Origin: Bacillota bacterium
GTDB lineage: Bacteria; Bacillota; Clostridia; Christensenellales; Christensenellaceae
Length of the DNA: 64,000 nt
Assembly: GCA_023408315.1 (NCBI GenBank)
Contig: JAEYKI010000008.1
Span: 248,001-312,000, forward strand
Direction of reading: 5' to 3'
Shown one piece after another: positions 43,607 through 52,688 of the stretch (position 1 is its first letter; the number at the start of each line of letters is the position of its first letter). Both the position numbers and the translations under genes were made by a program. The notes beneath the pieces were generated by a model. That model was given only the letters and a program-made list of their open reading frames with translations, did not search any database and was not told where the DNA came from.

Positions 43607-43856
43607 TTAAAACAATGGGTGATTCAACTGTACTTTTCAAAATAATTGTTACACATATAGTATAACAACCCAAAACGCAAACAGAAATAAAAAATTTCCG
43701 GGCGTTCGTATTCTGCAAATGTCGTTCGCCGCAAGCGTTTTGCACCGGGTGTTTTTATTTTTCGCTATAAAATTACCTCTGTATATATTTTTCTGTTACG
43801 GCTGCGGGAACCGGCGCATATATTGATAGGGGCATATAAATTAAGAGGTGATAGGA

Positions 43857-45287
43857 ATGCTGGTAAAGGGCAGGGGAAAAGAGATTCCGGACGGGGGCCA
43901 ATTCCGTATTCCATACGGTTCCATTGAAGGGGATATATTTACTCCCGGCTATCCGCCGCAGGATTTTTTAAACAAAGAAAAAATGAGCGCCGCGGAGGCT
44001 TATGAGATTGTTCATTCGGAAAGCCATTTTGATTCTGTGCCGGAGCTGAATATGGCCACCTTTGTAACAACATGGATGGAGCCAACGGCCATAAAGCTTA
44101 TGGAAGAAAATCTGGATAAAAACTTTATTGACAAATTGATCTATGCCCAATCCGTTGAAATGGAAAGAAACTGCGTATGCATGCTAGCCCATTTGTTTCA
44201 CGCCGGGGCAGACGACGACCCTGCGGGCACAAGCACCATCGGGTCCACGGAAGCGGCCCTGCTGGCGGGATTGAATTATAAATTTGTTTGGAAAAAATGG
44301 GCGCAAAACAACGGCCTTTCGGCAGAAAAGCCGGAGATTATATTTGGCTCCAATGTTCAGGTATGCTGGATGAAATTTGCAAAATATTTTGAAGTAACGC
44401 CTGTTATTATCCCCGTAGGGCCAGATTTAAAAATAAATATTGCCAAAGTGGCGGAACGCTTAAGCGACAGAACCATATGCGTTGTGGGAATAGCGGGCGA
44501 TACCTTTACCGGCAAGTTTGATGATATGGAGGCGCTGAACGCCGTGGTGGACCGGCATAACAAACTGCACGCATGGCAGATACCGATTCATGCCGACGCT
44601 GCCAGCGGGGGATTTGTGGCCCCTTTTTATCCGGACTATATGGATTTGCCGTGGGATTTCCGTTTGAAATGGGTTAAATCTATTAACGTTTCCGGGCATA
44701 AATACGGAAATGTTTTTGCCGGAATTGGATGGGCAATCTGGAGGAGCGCACGTGATATAGACGAGGAACTGGTTTTTCAAATAGATTATCTTGGCGGCGA
44801 GCAAAGCGATTTTTCCCTGAACTTCACCAAAAATGCCAGCAATGTGGTGGCCCAATATTATAATTTCGTCCGGCTGGGCAAGGCAGGGTATAGGCAGATC
44901 ATAGAATATCTTTTTGCTATAAAACAACAGTTGACGGCGGCGTTTTATGATCTTAAAGCGAATGGAGTCCGGATATTTGATATAGTAGACGACCCGTTTT
45001 CTCTCCCCATGGTTGTTCTGGCGCTTACCCGGCAGGCAAAGCGGATGGGGCTTGACCTTTCTGTTTTAGCCTGGGAAATGAAGCAACACGGATGGAGCAT
45101 ACCGGCATATCCGCTCCCGGAGCCTTATGAAAACGAAATGATTATAAGAATGGTATTAAAGGTTGGCTTTAATATCGGAATGGCGGAAAAATTAGTTGAA
45201 GATATGGCTAAATCCGTTGCATCCGTTCTGGCGGCTGGGACTGAGAGGCAGATTCCTCCAACCAGCGGGTCGCATGGGATTTGTTGA
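43857..45287 (+). CDS. gadB: PLP-dependent glutamate decarboxylase
   Basis: 476 residues from the ATG at 43857 (GAGGTG RBS; an in-frame GTG at 43848 lies within that RBS). Group II decarboxylase with 'VPELNMATFVTTWMEPTAIKLM', 'GTSTIGSTEAALLAGLNYKF', 'PIHADAASGGFVAPF' and the PLP lysine in 'INVSGHKYGNVFAGIGW'. The C-terminal segment ends 'PPTSGSHGIC', close to that of bacterial GadA/B. The expected reaction is glutamate to GABA with proton use. No gadC antiporter is in the window; the next gene is a C45-type hydrolase. Confidence 0.92.
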   Translation: MLVKGRGKEIPDGGQFRIPYGSIEGDIFTPGYPPQDFLNKEKMSAAEAYEIVHSESHFDSVPELNMATFVTTWMEPTAIKLMEENLDKNFIDKLIYAQSVEMERNCVCMLAHLFHAGADDDPAGTSTIGSTEAALLAGLNYKFVWKKWAQNNGLSAEKPEIIFGSNVQVCWMKFAKYFEVTPVIIPVGPDLKINIAKVAERLSDRTICVVGIAGDTFTGKFDDMEALNAVVDRHNKLHAWQIPIHADAASGGFVAPFYPDYMDLPWDFRLKWVKSINVSGHKYGNVFAGIGWAIWRSARDIDEELVFQIDYLGGEQSDFSLNFTKNASNVVAQYYNFVRLGKAGYRQIIEYLFAIKQQLTAAFYDLKANGVRIFDIVDDPFSLPMVVLALTRQAKRMGLDLSVLAWEMKQHGWSIPAYPLPEPYENEMIIRMVLKVGFNIGMAEKLVEDMAKSVASVLAAGTERQIPPTSGSHGIC

Positions 45288-45317
45288 TATAAGAGACAAA
45301 AGCAGAAGGAGGAAACG

Positions 45318-46661
45318 ATGATAGTGGAACACACGGAATATATGAACAATGTTCATTGTTATAAAAAATTTGGCTGGAGTTATTTGCATATAGAAGGCAG
45401 CCCCTATGAGCGCGGGTTTCAGCACGGGTACTGTTTGGGCAAAGAAATTGAAACAATACTGGAAACAATGCGGAATTTCTCCGAATTTTATACCGGAAAA
45501 ACATTTGGATTTTTTTCACAGGCCGCTGCAAAAGTGTTTGCCCCCAATATAGACGACGAATATAAAGAGGAGATCGGCGGGATTTCAGCAGGAGCCGCCG
45601 CGGCGGGTTTTAATATATCGCCGGACGAATTGCTTGCCTGGAACGGTTTTTTGGAGCTGATGTTTTACTGGTGGCCGGCAGAATCATCCCAGGCAAAACG
45701 CCCGCGGCAGGGACATTGCAGCGCGTTCATAGCCACAGGCAACGCGACAAGCGACCACGGCATTGTTATGGCGCACAACACCTGGCTGGATTATGTTTTG
45801 GGGCAGTATTTCAACATTGTACTGGATATTGAGCCGTCTGAAGGGTACAGGATTTTTATGCAGACAGCCCCCGGCTATATCCACAGTTTTACGGATTTCT
45901 TTATCACCGGGGCGGGAATTGTTGGAACAGAAACCACCATTAAAGGCTTTGAAGATTACAAGGCAGGCGGGGCGCCCGAATTTTACCGCGCGCGAAAAGC
46001 AATGCAGTATGCAAAGAACCTTGACCGCTTTGTGCAAACCATGCAGGAGGGAAACAACGGGGGATACGCCAACACATGGCTGCTTGGGAATATCCACACA
46101 AACGAAATTGCCAGCCTTGAGCTGGGCAGGGAATACAGCGACTATAAAAAAATAAAGGACGGCGTTTTTACCGGCTATAACGCTCCCGAGAATCCGCAGA
46201 TACGGAACCTGGAATGCGGCTATACCGGATATACGGACGTGCGGGATAACGGGGCCAGAAGGGTAAGGTGGCGCGAACTGATGAAAAGCGCATACGGGGA
46301 AATAGACATTGAATGTGCCAAGCGTATGATTGCAGACCATTACGACGTGTATCTTCAGAAGGAAGATCACCCCAGCGGCCGCACCCTGTGCGGGCATACG
46401 GACGTTGACCCGTTTGAGTTCAGCGGGGCGGACGGCGGTGAGCCGTACAACACGGAAGGGGCGGTGGACGGCAAGGTGGTAACAAGCCGGCTTGCCAAAG
46501 ATTTTTCTTTTTGGGCAAGGTTTGGCCGGAGCTGCGGGGAGCCGTTTTATGCAGGCGAATATCTGCGCAGGCATCCGCAATGGGACTGGCAGCGGAAATA
46601 TTTGCGGGATCGCCCGCCGCAGCCCTGGACGCTGATTACGCCTGAAGAGCCCGAATGGTGA
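45318..46661 (+). CDS. C45-type autoproteolytic acyltransferase/hydrolase (Ntn fold)
   Basis: 447 residues, GGAGG RBS. Opening 'GSPYERGFQHGYCLGKEIE' (family R-G-x-x-x-G motif), then 'ISAGAAAAGFNISPDELLAWN', then the processing site 'GHCSAFIATGNATSDHGIVMAHNTW', quoted here as GHCSAF and MAHNTW, where the Cys after GH would become the N-terminal nucleophile after self-cleavage. 'GYANTWLLGNIHTNEIASLELG' follows. Related enzymes are isopenicillin-N acyltransferases, choloylglycine-type amidases and phospholipase-B-like proteins. No signal peptide is visible. The gene follows gadB by 30 bases, so the two probably share a transcript; the substrate is unknown. Confidence 0.8.
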   Translation: MIVEHTEYMNNVHCYKKFGWSYLHIEGSPYERGFQHGYCLGKEIETILETMRNFSEFYTGKTFGFFSQAAAKVFAPNIDDEYKEEIGGISAGAAAAGFNISPDELLAWNGFLELMFYWWPAESSQAKRPRQGHCSAFIATGNATSDHGIVMAHNTWLDYVLGQYFNIVLDIEPSEGYRIFMQTAPGYIHSFTDFFITGAGIVGTETTIKGFEDYKAGGAPEFYRARKAMQYAKNLDRFVQTMQEGNNGGYANTWLLGNIHTNEIASLELGREYSDYKKIKDGVFTGYNAPENPQIRNLECGYTGYTDVRDNGARRVRWRELMKSAYGEIDIECAKRMIADHYDVYLQKEDHPSGRTLCGHTDVDPFEFSGADGGEPYNTEGAVDGKVVTSRLAKDFSFWARFGRSCGEPFYAGEYLRRHPQWDWQRKYLRDRPPQPWTLITPEEPEW

Positions 46662-46665
46662 CAAA

Positions 46666-46700
46666 GCGCGCCTGCGGCTTTAGGCGGCAGGCGTTTTTTA
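46666..46700 (+). terminator. Terminator after the gadB-C45 pair
   Basis: CGCCTGC (46669-46675) / GCAGGCG (46687-46693) then six Ts. Confidence 0.85.
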
Positions 46701-46906
46701 AATATTGAGCATTCCAGATTAAAATGATCAGGGCATTGCAGTGGGGGCAGGAAGAAGACCTGTAAATTCTTAATTGATTTATGAAAAAACAAGATAAATG
46801 CTATGTACTAGGAGTGGTGCAAGGAGAGGACGCAAGTCAAATTAAAATTCAAAATATTTAGATAGCATGTTACATTAAGCATATAACTGAGCAAAGAGGT
46901 TGTGCC

Positions 46907-47050
46907 ATGAAATTTGATAATAAGATTTTAGATGAACTAGTTATTCAAATTTTAGCACAGCATTCCTTCGAGTTTACTTCATTCTCTTCAGCAAAAGCAA
47001 CGATTAATATTCCTGGTGTTATGCCTATCAAATATACGTTAGACCGTTAG
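46907..47050 (+). CDS. Short AT-rich hypothetical gene or gene fragment (47 aa)
   Basis: An ATG frame behind AGAGG encodes 47 residues beginning MKFDNKILDELVIQILAQHS and ending YTLDR. Base composition is much more AT-rich than the flanking genes. It runs into the 3' end of the minus-strand XRE gene and stops at 47050. It may be the start of a longer gene cut off by a rearrangement. I do not recognise it. The preceding ~200 bases hold nothing else I can support. Confidence 0.35.
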   Translation: MKFDNKILDELVIQILAQHSFEFTSFSSAKATINIPGVMPIKYTLDR

Positions 47051-47703
47051 GGTGCGGGGATCACCTTGCTGCCGAAATGCAGCCCAATTCCCGGCAGCAA
47101 AAACAGCACGGGGTTTGTAACAAAAAACAACCAGAATCTTTGCGGAAAATAATCTCCGGCAATGGGGCCTAAGGCCATCAGCAACGGAATAATACTATAG
47201 CATACCAGAAACGCGATGCTGACAGCAAAAACAGCCCGCCGGACCGGCTTGCGGCGTATATGCAGATTCCAGCCGAGAGAAAATCCGTTTACTGCAAAAA
47301 GTGCCGCAAAAAGATAAAGCAAGGGTTCAGAGAAAGCAATGTAGATTCGGACAAAAGTTTCAGCAATGAATCGGTAATACATATACTCAATTGTTGGCTT
47401 TAATATAAGTACAAGAAAAAGCATCGCAAGCGATATCGCACCAAATATGATGAAACCTTTTTTATATTTCTTTTTGTGCGGTGCGATGGTGTCAACTTTT
47501 TTCTTTCCATCATATATGATCGCCAATATATCAACGTTGAAGAAGTTGGCGATCTCGTTCAGTGTTTTTAAATCAGGCTGAGTACGACCCGTTTCCCACT
47601 GCGAAACCGCCTGACGCGTTACATATAGCTTTTCAGCCAAAGTTTCCTGAGATATACCTTTTTTTTTGCGCAGATTTTTAATATTTTTTCCGACATCGTT
47701 CAT
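47047..47703 (-). CDS. XRE-type HTH regulator with four membrane helices
   Basis: 218 residues. Residues ~5-60 are a lambda/Xre helix-turn-helix ('IKNLRKKKGISQETLAEKL', 'TRQAVSQWETGRTQPDLKTL'). A basic linker (KKKYKK) leads to four hydrophobic segments (~84-103, 118-140, 155-178, 188-210). This layout of cytoplasmic DNA-binding head and membrane body is common in Bacillota stress or antimicrobial-peptide regulators. The signal and targets are unknown. Confidence 0.85.
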   Translation of the reverse strand: MNDVGKNIKNLRKKKGISQETLAEKLYVTRQAVSQWETGRTQPDLKTLNEIANFFNVDILAIIYDGKKKVDTIAPHKKKYKKGFIIFGAISLAMLFLVLILKPTIEYMYYRFIAETFVRIYIAFSEPLLYLFAALFAVNGFSLGWNLHIRRKPVRRAVFAVSIAFLVCYSIIPLLMALGPIAGDYFPQRFWLFFVTNPVLFLLPGIGLHFGSKVIPAP

Positions 47704-47837
47704 AAATCATAAACTTCTTTCAAGGATAAGGATATTTTACATAACTATGTTAGCAATAGAAGCCATATATGTCACGCAAGATTTTGTTGCGAAATAGAAA
47801 ACAACATTAAATACAATCAAACTTGAAGAAAACAAGA

Positions 47838-47874
47838 TAAAAAAATCAGGCCGGTCAAATTTGACCGGCCTGAT
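47838..47874 (-). terminator. Terminator of the eight-tRNA cluster
   Basis: A fully palindromic 30-bp element (47845-47874: ATCAGGCCGGTCAAA and its complement). The A-run at 47838-47845 is the minus-strand T-tract. It sits directly behind tRNA-Leu. Confidence 0.92.
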
Positions 47875-47876
47875 GT

Positions 47877-47963
47877 TGGTGCGAGAAACAGGACTTGAAC
47901 CTGCATGTCCTTGCGAACACTAGAACCTGAATCTAGCGCGTCTGCCAATTCCGCCATTCTCGC
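47877..47963 (-). tRNA. tRNA-Leu (anticodon CAG)
   Basis: 87 nt with a long variable arm. Acceptor GCGAGAA/TTCTCGC, anticodon loop TTCAGGT giving CAG, CCA encoded at 47879-47877. Confidence 0.94.
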
Positions 47964-47979
47964 AGGATAGGTGGTTTAG

Positions 47980-48064
47980 TGGTGGAAGGGGGTGGATTCG
48001 AACCACCGAAGTCGTCGACGGCAGATTTACAGTCTGCTCCCTTTAGCCACTCGGGAACCCTTCC
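47980..48064 (-). tRNA. tRNA-Tyr (anticodon GTA)
   Basis: 85 nt with a long variable arm. Acceptor GGAAGGG/CCCTTCC, anticodon GTA in CTGTAAA, CCA encoded. Confidence 0.95.
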
Positions 48065-48075
48065 AAAAATGCCAG

Positions 48076-48150
48076 TGGAGCTGGTGATGGGATTTGAACC
48101 CGCAACCTGCTGATTACAAATCAGCTGCTCTGCCGTTGAGCTACACCAGC
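48076..48150 (-). tRNA. tRNA-Thr (anticodon TGT)
   Basis: Acceptor GCTGGTG/CACCAGC, anticodon loop TTTGTAA giving TGT, T discriminator, CCA encoded. Confidence 0.95.
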
Positions 48151-48158
48151 AGTAATAA

Positions 48159-48234
48159 TGGTGCCTCAGGGTGGAATCGAACCGCCGACACAAGGATTTT
48201 CAGTCCTTTGCTCTACCGACTGAGCTACCGAGGC
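48159..48234 (-). tRNA. tRNA-Phe (anticodon GAA)
   Basis: Acceptor GCCTCGG/CTGAGGC with one G-T pair, anticodon loop CTGAAAA giving GAA, CCA encoded. Confidence 0.96.
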
Positions 48235-48256
48235 AGGATAAAGTTAGAAAAAAAGA

Positions 48257-48333
48257 TGGCGACCCGGAGGGGACTCGAACCCACGACCTCTAGCGTGACA
48301 GGCTAGCGTTCTAACCATCTGAACTACCGGGCC
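48257..48333 (-). tRNA. tRNA-Asp (anticodon GTC)
   Basis: Acceptor GGCCCGG/CCGGGTC, anticodon loop CTGTCAC giving GTC, G discriminator (the normal AspRS identity element), CCA encoded. Confidence 0.96.
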
Positions 48334-48375
48334 ATCCATATTTATTTTTTTGTCCCTGACGGACGAGTATGCAGT

Positions 48376-48452
48376 TGGTGGGCCCTCAGGGACTCGAACC
48401 CCGGACCAACCGGTTATGAGCCGGATGCTCTAACCAACTGAGCTAAGGGCCC
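48376..48452 (-). tRNA. tRNA with anticodon CAT (elongator Met, or Ile2 after lysidine modification)
   Basis: Acceptor GGGCCCT/AGGGCCC is fully paired at the first position, so it is not the initiator. D-arm TTAGCTCAGTTGGTTAGAGC and anticodon loop CTCATAA are compatible with both elongator Met and TilS-modified Ile2. Sequence alone does not settle it. Confidence 0.9.
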
Positions 48453-48466
48453 TAAAGTGCGGTAAA

Positions 48467-48541
48467 TGGTGACCCCTAGGAGAATCGAACTCCTGTTACC
48501 GCCGTGAAAGGGCGATGTCTTAACCGCTTGACCAAGGGGCC
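48467..48541 (-). tRNA. tRNA-Glu (anticodon TTC)
   Basis: Acceptor GGCCCCT/AGGGGTC, anticodon TTC in CTTTCAC, CCA encoded. With GatCAB in this genome, a share of Glu-tRNA may be the transamidation donor for Gln-tRNA. Confidence 0.95.
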
Positions 48542-48554
48542 ATTTAGTGTACTC

Positions 48555-48631
48555 TGGTCGGGGTGAAGGGACTCGAACCCCCGGCCCCATGCTCCCAAAG
48601 CACGTGCGCTACCAAACTGCGCTACACCCCG
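48555..48631 (-). tRNA. tRNA-Pro (anticodon TGG)
   Basis: Acceptor CGGGGTG/CACCCCG, anticodon loop TTTGGGA giving TGG, CCA encoded. First tRNA of the transcript. Confidence 0.96.
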
Positions 48632-48662
48632 CAAATTGTGTTTGATTATCGCGACGATGTAT

Positions 48663-48691
48663 AATATACCGTACTTAGACCTAAATGTCAA
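48663..48691 (-). promoter_or_regulatory. Promoter of the eight-tRNA cluster
   Basis: Minus strand TTGACA (48691-48686), 17-base spacer, TATATT (48668-48663). The -10 lies 32 bases before tRNA-Pro. Confidence 0.85.
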
Positions 48692-48749
48692 CACTCATTT
48701 TGAATAATTTTTATAGATTTATCAGCGGGGATATTTTATAATATTTCCT

Positions 48750-50108
48750 ATGAAGAGACAAGAATCAACACAGATAAATAATACCATAGAGGGTATAAAA
48801 TACCACATCGTTACGTATGGCTGCCAGATGAACGAGCACGAATCGCAAAAGATAGCGGCCCGGCTGGAGGACATGGGATTCCGGCATACGGCGGAGAAGG
48901 CGGAAGCAGGGTTGATTGTATTGAATACCTGCTGCGTGCGCGAGAATGCGGAAAACAAGATTATAGGAAACATAGGCGCGTTAAAGCATCTTAAGGAAAA
49001 GAACAGGAGCCTTAAAATAGTGGTGTGCGGCTGCATGACGCAGCAGGAGGCAATAGCGCAGAAGGTATACAAAACATTCCCGTTTGTGGACCTGGTGCTT
49101 GGCACGCACAACCTGGGGCAGTTGCCCCAATTGCTGGCCCAAAATATGCAGGAAGGCAAGCGCCGCCTGGAATTGCTGGCGCAGCCGGAAAGCGTTGCGG
49201 ACGAGGCGGCGGTTTCCGCCGCAACAGGCCCCGCCGCCTTTGCGAACATTATGTACGGCTGCAATAATTACTGTTCTTACTGCATTGTGCCAACCGTGCG
49301 CGGGCCGGAGCGTTCCCGCAAACCGGAGCGTATTATAGAAGAAATCTGCCGCCTCTTGGAGCAGGGCGCAAGGGAAGTGACGCTTCTTGGGCAGAACGTG
49401 AATTCATACGGCAAAGAGCTGGGCGTTACCTTTGCGCAGTTGCTGGAGCGCATATGCAAAGAAACGCCAGCCGAGCGCATCCGGTTTATGACCTCGCATC
49501 CCAAGGATTTATCGGACGGACTGATTGCCGCAATGGCCCGATATCCGCAGATCGCAAGGCATATCCATCTGCCCGTGCAGTCCGGGTCCACCCGGATACT
49601 TTCGCTGATGAACCGCAAGTATACAAGGGAAGAGTATCTGTTTTTGATCAATAAACTCAGGGCTGCCATGCCGGGCATCACCATTACCACAGATATCATC
49701 GTTGGGTTCCCGGGGGAGACGGAAGAAGATTTTGCGGAGACCATAAGCCTTGTGCAAAATGTACGCTTTGAAGCGGCGTATACGTTTGTGTATTCCAAAC
49801 GTTCGGGCACCGTTGCGGCGGAAATGAAGGAGCAGATACCCCAGGCAGTTAAAAAAGACCGTATTGTGCGCCTGGTGGCGCTGCAAAACCGGATAACAGA
49901 GGAAATAGACCAGTCTTATGTGGGCTCCGTGCAGCGGGTGCTGGTGGAAGGCGCAAGCACGCGGAGCAAGAAGCATGTGACCGGCAGGGCGGACGGCGGC
50001 AAAACAGTAAACTTTGCGGGGGACGCCGCCATGATTGGAAATTTTATAAACGTACGGATCACACAGGGAAAAAAGACGACCCTGTTTGGGGAAGCAGAGG
50101 GGAACTAA
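48750..50108 (+). CDS. miaB: tRNA-2-methylthio-N6-dimethylallyladenosine synthase MiaB
   Basis: 452 residues. N-terminal MTTase domain with three cluster cysteines ('TYGCQMNEHES', 'NTCCVRENAE', 'VCGCMTQ'), radical SAM motif C-x3-C-x2-C in 'MYGCNNYCSYCIVP', and a C-terminal TRAM domain ('VLVEGASTRSKKHVTGRAD'). It adds methylthio at C2 of i6A37. miaA, which makes its substrate, lies in the same operon after mutS and mutL. Confidence 0.96.
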   Translation: MKRQESTQINNTIEGIKYHIVTYGCQMNEHESQKIAARLEDMGFRHTAEKAEAGLIVLNTCCVRENAENKIIGNIGALKHLKEKNRSLKIVVCGCMTQQEAIAQKVYKTFPFVDLVLGTHNLGQLPQLLAQNMQEGKRRLELLAQPESVADEAAVSAATGPAAFANIMYGCNNYCSYCIVPTVRGPERSRKPERIIEEICRLLEQGAREVTLLGQNVNSYGKELGVTFAQLLERICKETPAERIRFMTSHPKDLSDGLIAAMARYPQIARHIHLPVQSGSTRILSLMNRKYTREEYLFLINKLRAAMPGITITTDIIVGFPGETEEDFAETISLVQNVRFEAAYTFVYSKRSGTVAAEMKEQIPQAVKKDRIVRLVALQNRITEEIDQSYVGSVQRVLVEGASTRSKKHVTGRADGGKTVNFAGDAAMIGNFINVRITQGKKTTLFGEAEGN

Positions 50109-52688
50109 ATGGCGGAACTTACTCCCATGATGCAGCAATATATGCGGATTAAAGAGGAATACAGCGACTGTATCCTTTTGTTCCGTTTGGGCGATTTTTA
50201 TGAGATGTTCTTTGACGACGCGGTCTCGGCATCCCGGGAGCTTGACCTTGTTTTAACAGGCAGGGACTGCGGCATGGAGGAGCGCGCGCCCATGTGCGGC
50301 GTGCCCTACCACGCGGTGGATAATTACGTGGCGCGGCTGCTGGCCAAAAACCACAAGGTGGCCATTTGCGACCAGTTGGAGGATCCCAGCCAGGCGCAGG
50401 GAATGGTGAAGCGCGGCGTTACGCGCGTGATTACGCCGGGCACGGTGACCGAGCCCGCCATGCTGACCGAGACGGAGAACAATTACATCCTTTGCGTATG
50501 CGAGGGAGACGAAGGCTCCGGCGTTTGCTACGCGGACGTATCCACAGGAGAATTTGTGGCGTATGAGCTGGCGGGCAACGGAGGAAGCATACAGGCGGAG
50601 CTTGCCCGCGTAAACCCCAAGGAACTGCTTTGCCCGCAGGGCGGCGTTTCACGGTTTGCGGCCCTGCTGGAGGATGCCCGGTTTAAAAGAATATACCTGA
50701 ATCCGTATATGGACGGGGCGTTTGAGCCGCTGGCGGCCAAGGATACGCTGCAAAGCCACTTTGGCCCGCAGGAGATGGCGGATTCCGGCTTGCTGAAAAA
50801 GCCGGCGGCGCTGTACGCCGCGGGCGCGCTGATGCGGTACTTGTTTGAAACGCAGATGAACAGCCTGGCGCACATCAACCGCATAGGCGTGCCGGACCTG
50901 CATGAGAATATGGTGATAGACCCCACATGCAGCCGCAACCTGGAGCTTGTGCAGACCATGATGGAGGGCGGCAAAAAAGGCTCGCTCTTGTGGCTGCTGG
51001 ACAAGACAAAAACCTCGCTTGGCGCGCGCATGCTCAAACGAGTGATCCTTCGCCCGTTGAAAAGCGTGGAGGAAATAAACGCCAGGTTGGACGCGGTCGC
51101 GGAGATTCGGGAGAATTATTCCCTGCTGGCATCCCTGCGCGAGGCATTAACCGGCGTGTACGATCTGGAACGCCTGCTCAGCCGCATCTCTTACGGCTCG
51201 CTCAATGCGCGGGACTGCGTTTCCCTCAAAAGCTCGCTTTTGCGGCTGCCCGCGGTAAAAAGCCTGATGGCCCCGCTGGATGTTGCCCTGCTTAGCAAAC
51301 TGAACGCGCAGATGGACAGCCTGGAAGATATTGCGGGCCTGCTGGAAGCTGCGGTAGAAGACGACCCGCCCGCCGGTTTGCGGGACGGGGGCATTATTAA
51401 AGCGGGTTATAACGCGGAGGCGGACCGCCTGCGCGAGGCATCCGACAAGGGCAAGGACTGGCTGATGGAGCTGGAGGCGCGCGAACGCGAGGCCACAGGA
51501 ATCAAAAACCTCAAAGTGGGCTATAACAAGGTGTTCGGCTATTTTCTGGAGGTAACAAAATCTTACCAGAGCCTTGTACCCTACCGTTATATAAGAAAGC
51601 AAACGCTTGCAAACTGCGAGCGCTACATTACGGATGAATTAAAAGAGATGGAAGAAACCATTTTAAACGCGGAAGAGAAGCGCTGCAGTGTGGAATACGG
51701 CATTTTTCTGGAGCTGCGGGCAATGCTGGAGGCGGCTGTGCCACGCATACAGCAGACGGCGCAGGCAATCGCCATGCTGGACGTTCTGCAATCTTTTGCG
51801 TCCGTAGCCTACGAGTATAATTACACGCGCCCTCAGATTAACGACAACGGAAAGATATACATCAAAGACGGGCGGCACCCAGTGATTGAGAAAATAACAA
51901 AGGGCAGCTTTGTCCCGAACGACGTGCTGCTGGACCGCAAGGAGAACAACCTGCTTTTGATCACCGGCCCCAACATGGCGGGCAAAAGCACATACATGCG
52001 GCAAACGGGCCTTATTGTGATTATGGCGCACATTGGCTGCTTTGTGCCCGCGTCCATTGCGCGCGTCTGCCTGGTGGACCGCGTGTTCACCCGCGTGGGC
52101 GCTTCGGACGATCTGGCGAGCGGACAGAGCACCTTTATGGTGGAAATGAACGAGCTGGCTTCTATTTTGCAAAACGCCACGCGGGACAGCCTGATTATAC
52201 TGGACGAGATTGGCCGCGGAACCAGCACCATAGACGGGCTTTCCATCGCGTGGGCTTCCGTTGAATATCTGCTCCAAAACATTGGCGCAAAAACGCTGTT
52301 TGCAACGCACTACCATGAGCTTGTGGAGCTGGAAAACCGGCACCCGCAGATTAAGAATTATTCCATAGCAGTTAAAGAATTTGGGCGTGAGATTGTATTT
52401 TTGCACAAAATCATCAAGGGCGGCACAGACAAGAGCTTTGGCGTGGAGGTGGCGCGGCTGGCGGGCCTTCCGCCGGAGCTGACCGAAAGCGCCAAAAAAA
52501 TGCTCACACGCCTCAACCGAAACGAAATATCCATTCTGGAAGAAGAAAAGCCGGATGCGCCAAAAGACAACGGGGAGCGGCACGAAAAGCTGATTGCGCG
52601 CCTGAAAAAAGTGGATGTGAACACCCTGACCCCACTGGAAGCGCTGAACCTGCTTGGACAGGTTGCACAGGAGCTGGCCGATGAATAG
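50109..52688 (+). CDS. mutS: DNA mismatch repair protein MutS
   Basis: 859 residues, abutting miaB. Mismatch-binding domain with 'MMQQYMRIKEEYSDCILLFRLGDFYEMF' (Phe-x-Glu as 'DFYEMFFDDA'), connector, lever/clamp, and ATPase with 'ITGPNMAGKSTYMRQ', 'DLASGQSTFMVEM' and 'LDEIGRGTSTIDGLSIAW'. The C-terminal helix-turn-helix is present. It overlaps mutL by eight bases. Confidence 0.97.
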   Translation: MAELTPMMQQYMRIKEEYSDCILLFRLGDFYEMFFDDAVSASRELDLVLTGRDCGMEERAPMCGVPYHAVDNYVARLLAKNHKVAICDQLEDPSQAQGMVKRGVTRVITPGTVTEPAMLTETENNYILCVCEGDEGSGVCYADVSTGEFVAYELAGNGGSIQAELARVNPKELLCPQGGVSRFAALLEDARFKRIYLNPYMDGAFEPLAAKDTLQSHFGPQEMADSGLLKKPAALYAAGALMRYLFETQMNSLAHINRIGVPDLHENMVIDPTCSRNLELVQTMMEGGKKGSLLWLLDKTKTSLGARMLKRVILRPLKSVEEINARLDAVAEIRENYSLLASLREALTGVYDLERLLSRISYGSLNARDCVSLKSSLLRLPAVKSLMAPLDVALLSKLNAQMDSLEDIAGLLEAAVEDDPPAGLRDGGIIKAGYNAEADRLREASDKGKDWLMELEAREREATGIKNLKVGYNKVFGYFLEVTKSYQSLVPYRYIRKQTLANCERYITDELKEMEETILNAEEKRCSVEYGIFLELRAMLEAAVPRIQQTAQAIAMLDVLQSFASVAYEYNYTRPQINDNGKIYIKDGRHPVIEKITKGSFVPNDVLLDRKENNLLLITGPNMAGKSTYMRQTGLIVIMAHIGCFVPASIARVCLVDRVFTRVGASDDLASGQSTFMVEMNELASILQNATRDSLIILDEIGRGTSTIDGLSIAWASVEYLLQNIGAKTLFATHYHELVELENRHPQIKNYSIAVKEFGREIVFLHKIIKGGTDKSFGVEVARLAGLPPELTESAKKMLTRLNRNEISILEEEKPDAPKDNGERHEKLIARLKKVDVNTLTPLEALNLLGQVAQELADE

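Noticed and set aside
45684..46664. 326-codon minus-strand frame opposite the C45-type gene
   Set aside because: The plus-strand gene has a good RBS and family motifs; the antisense frame has neither.
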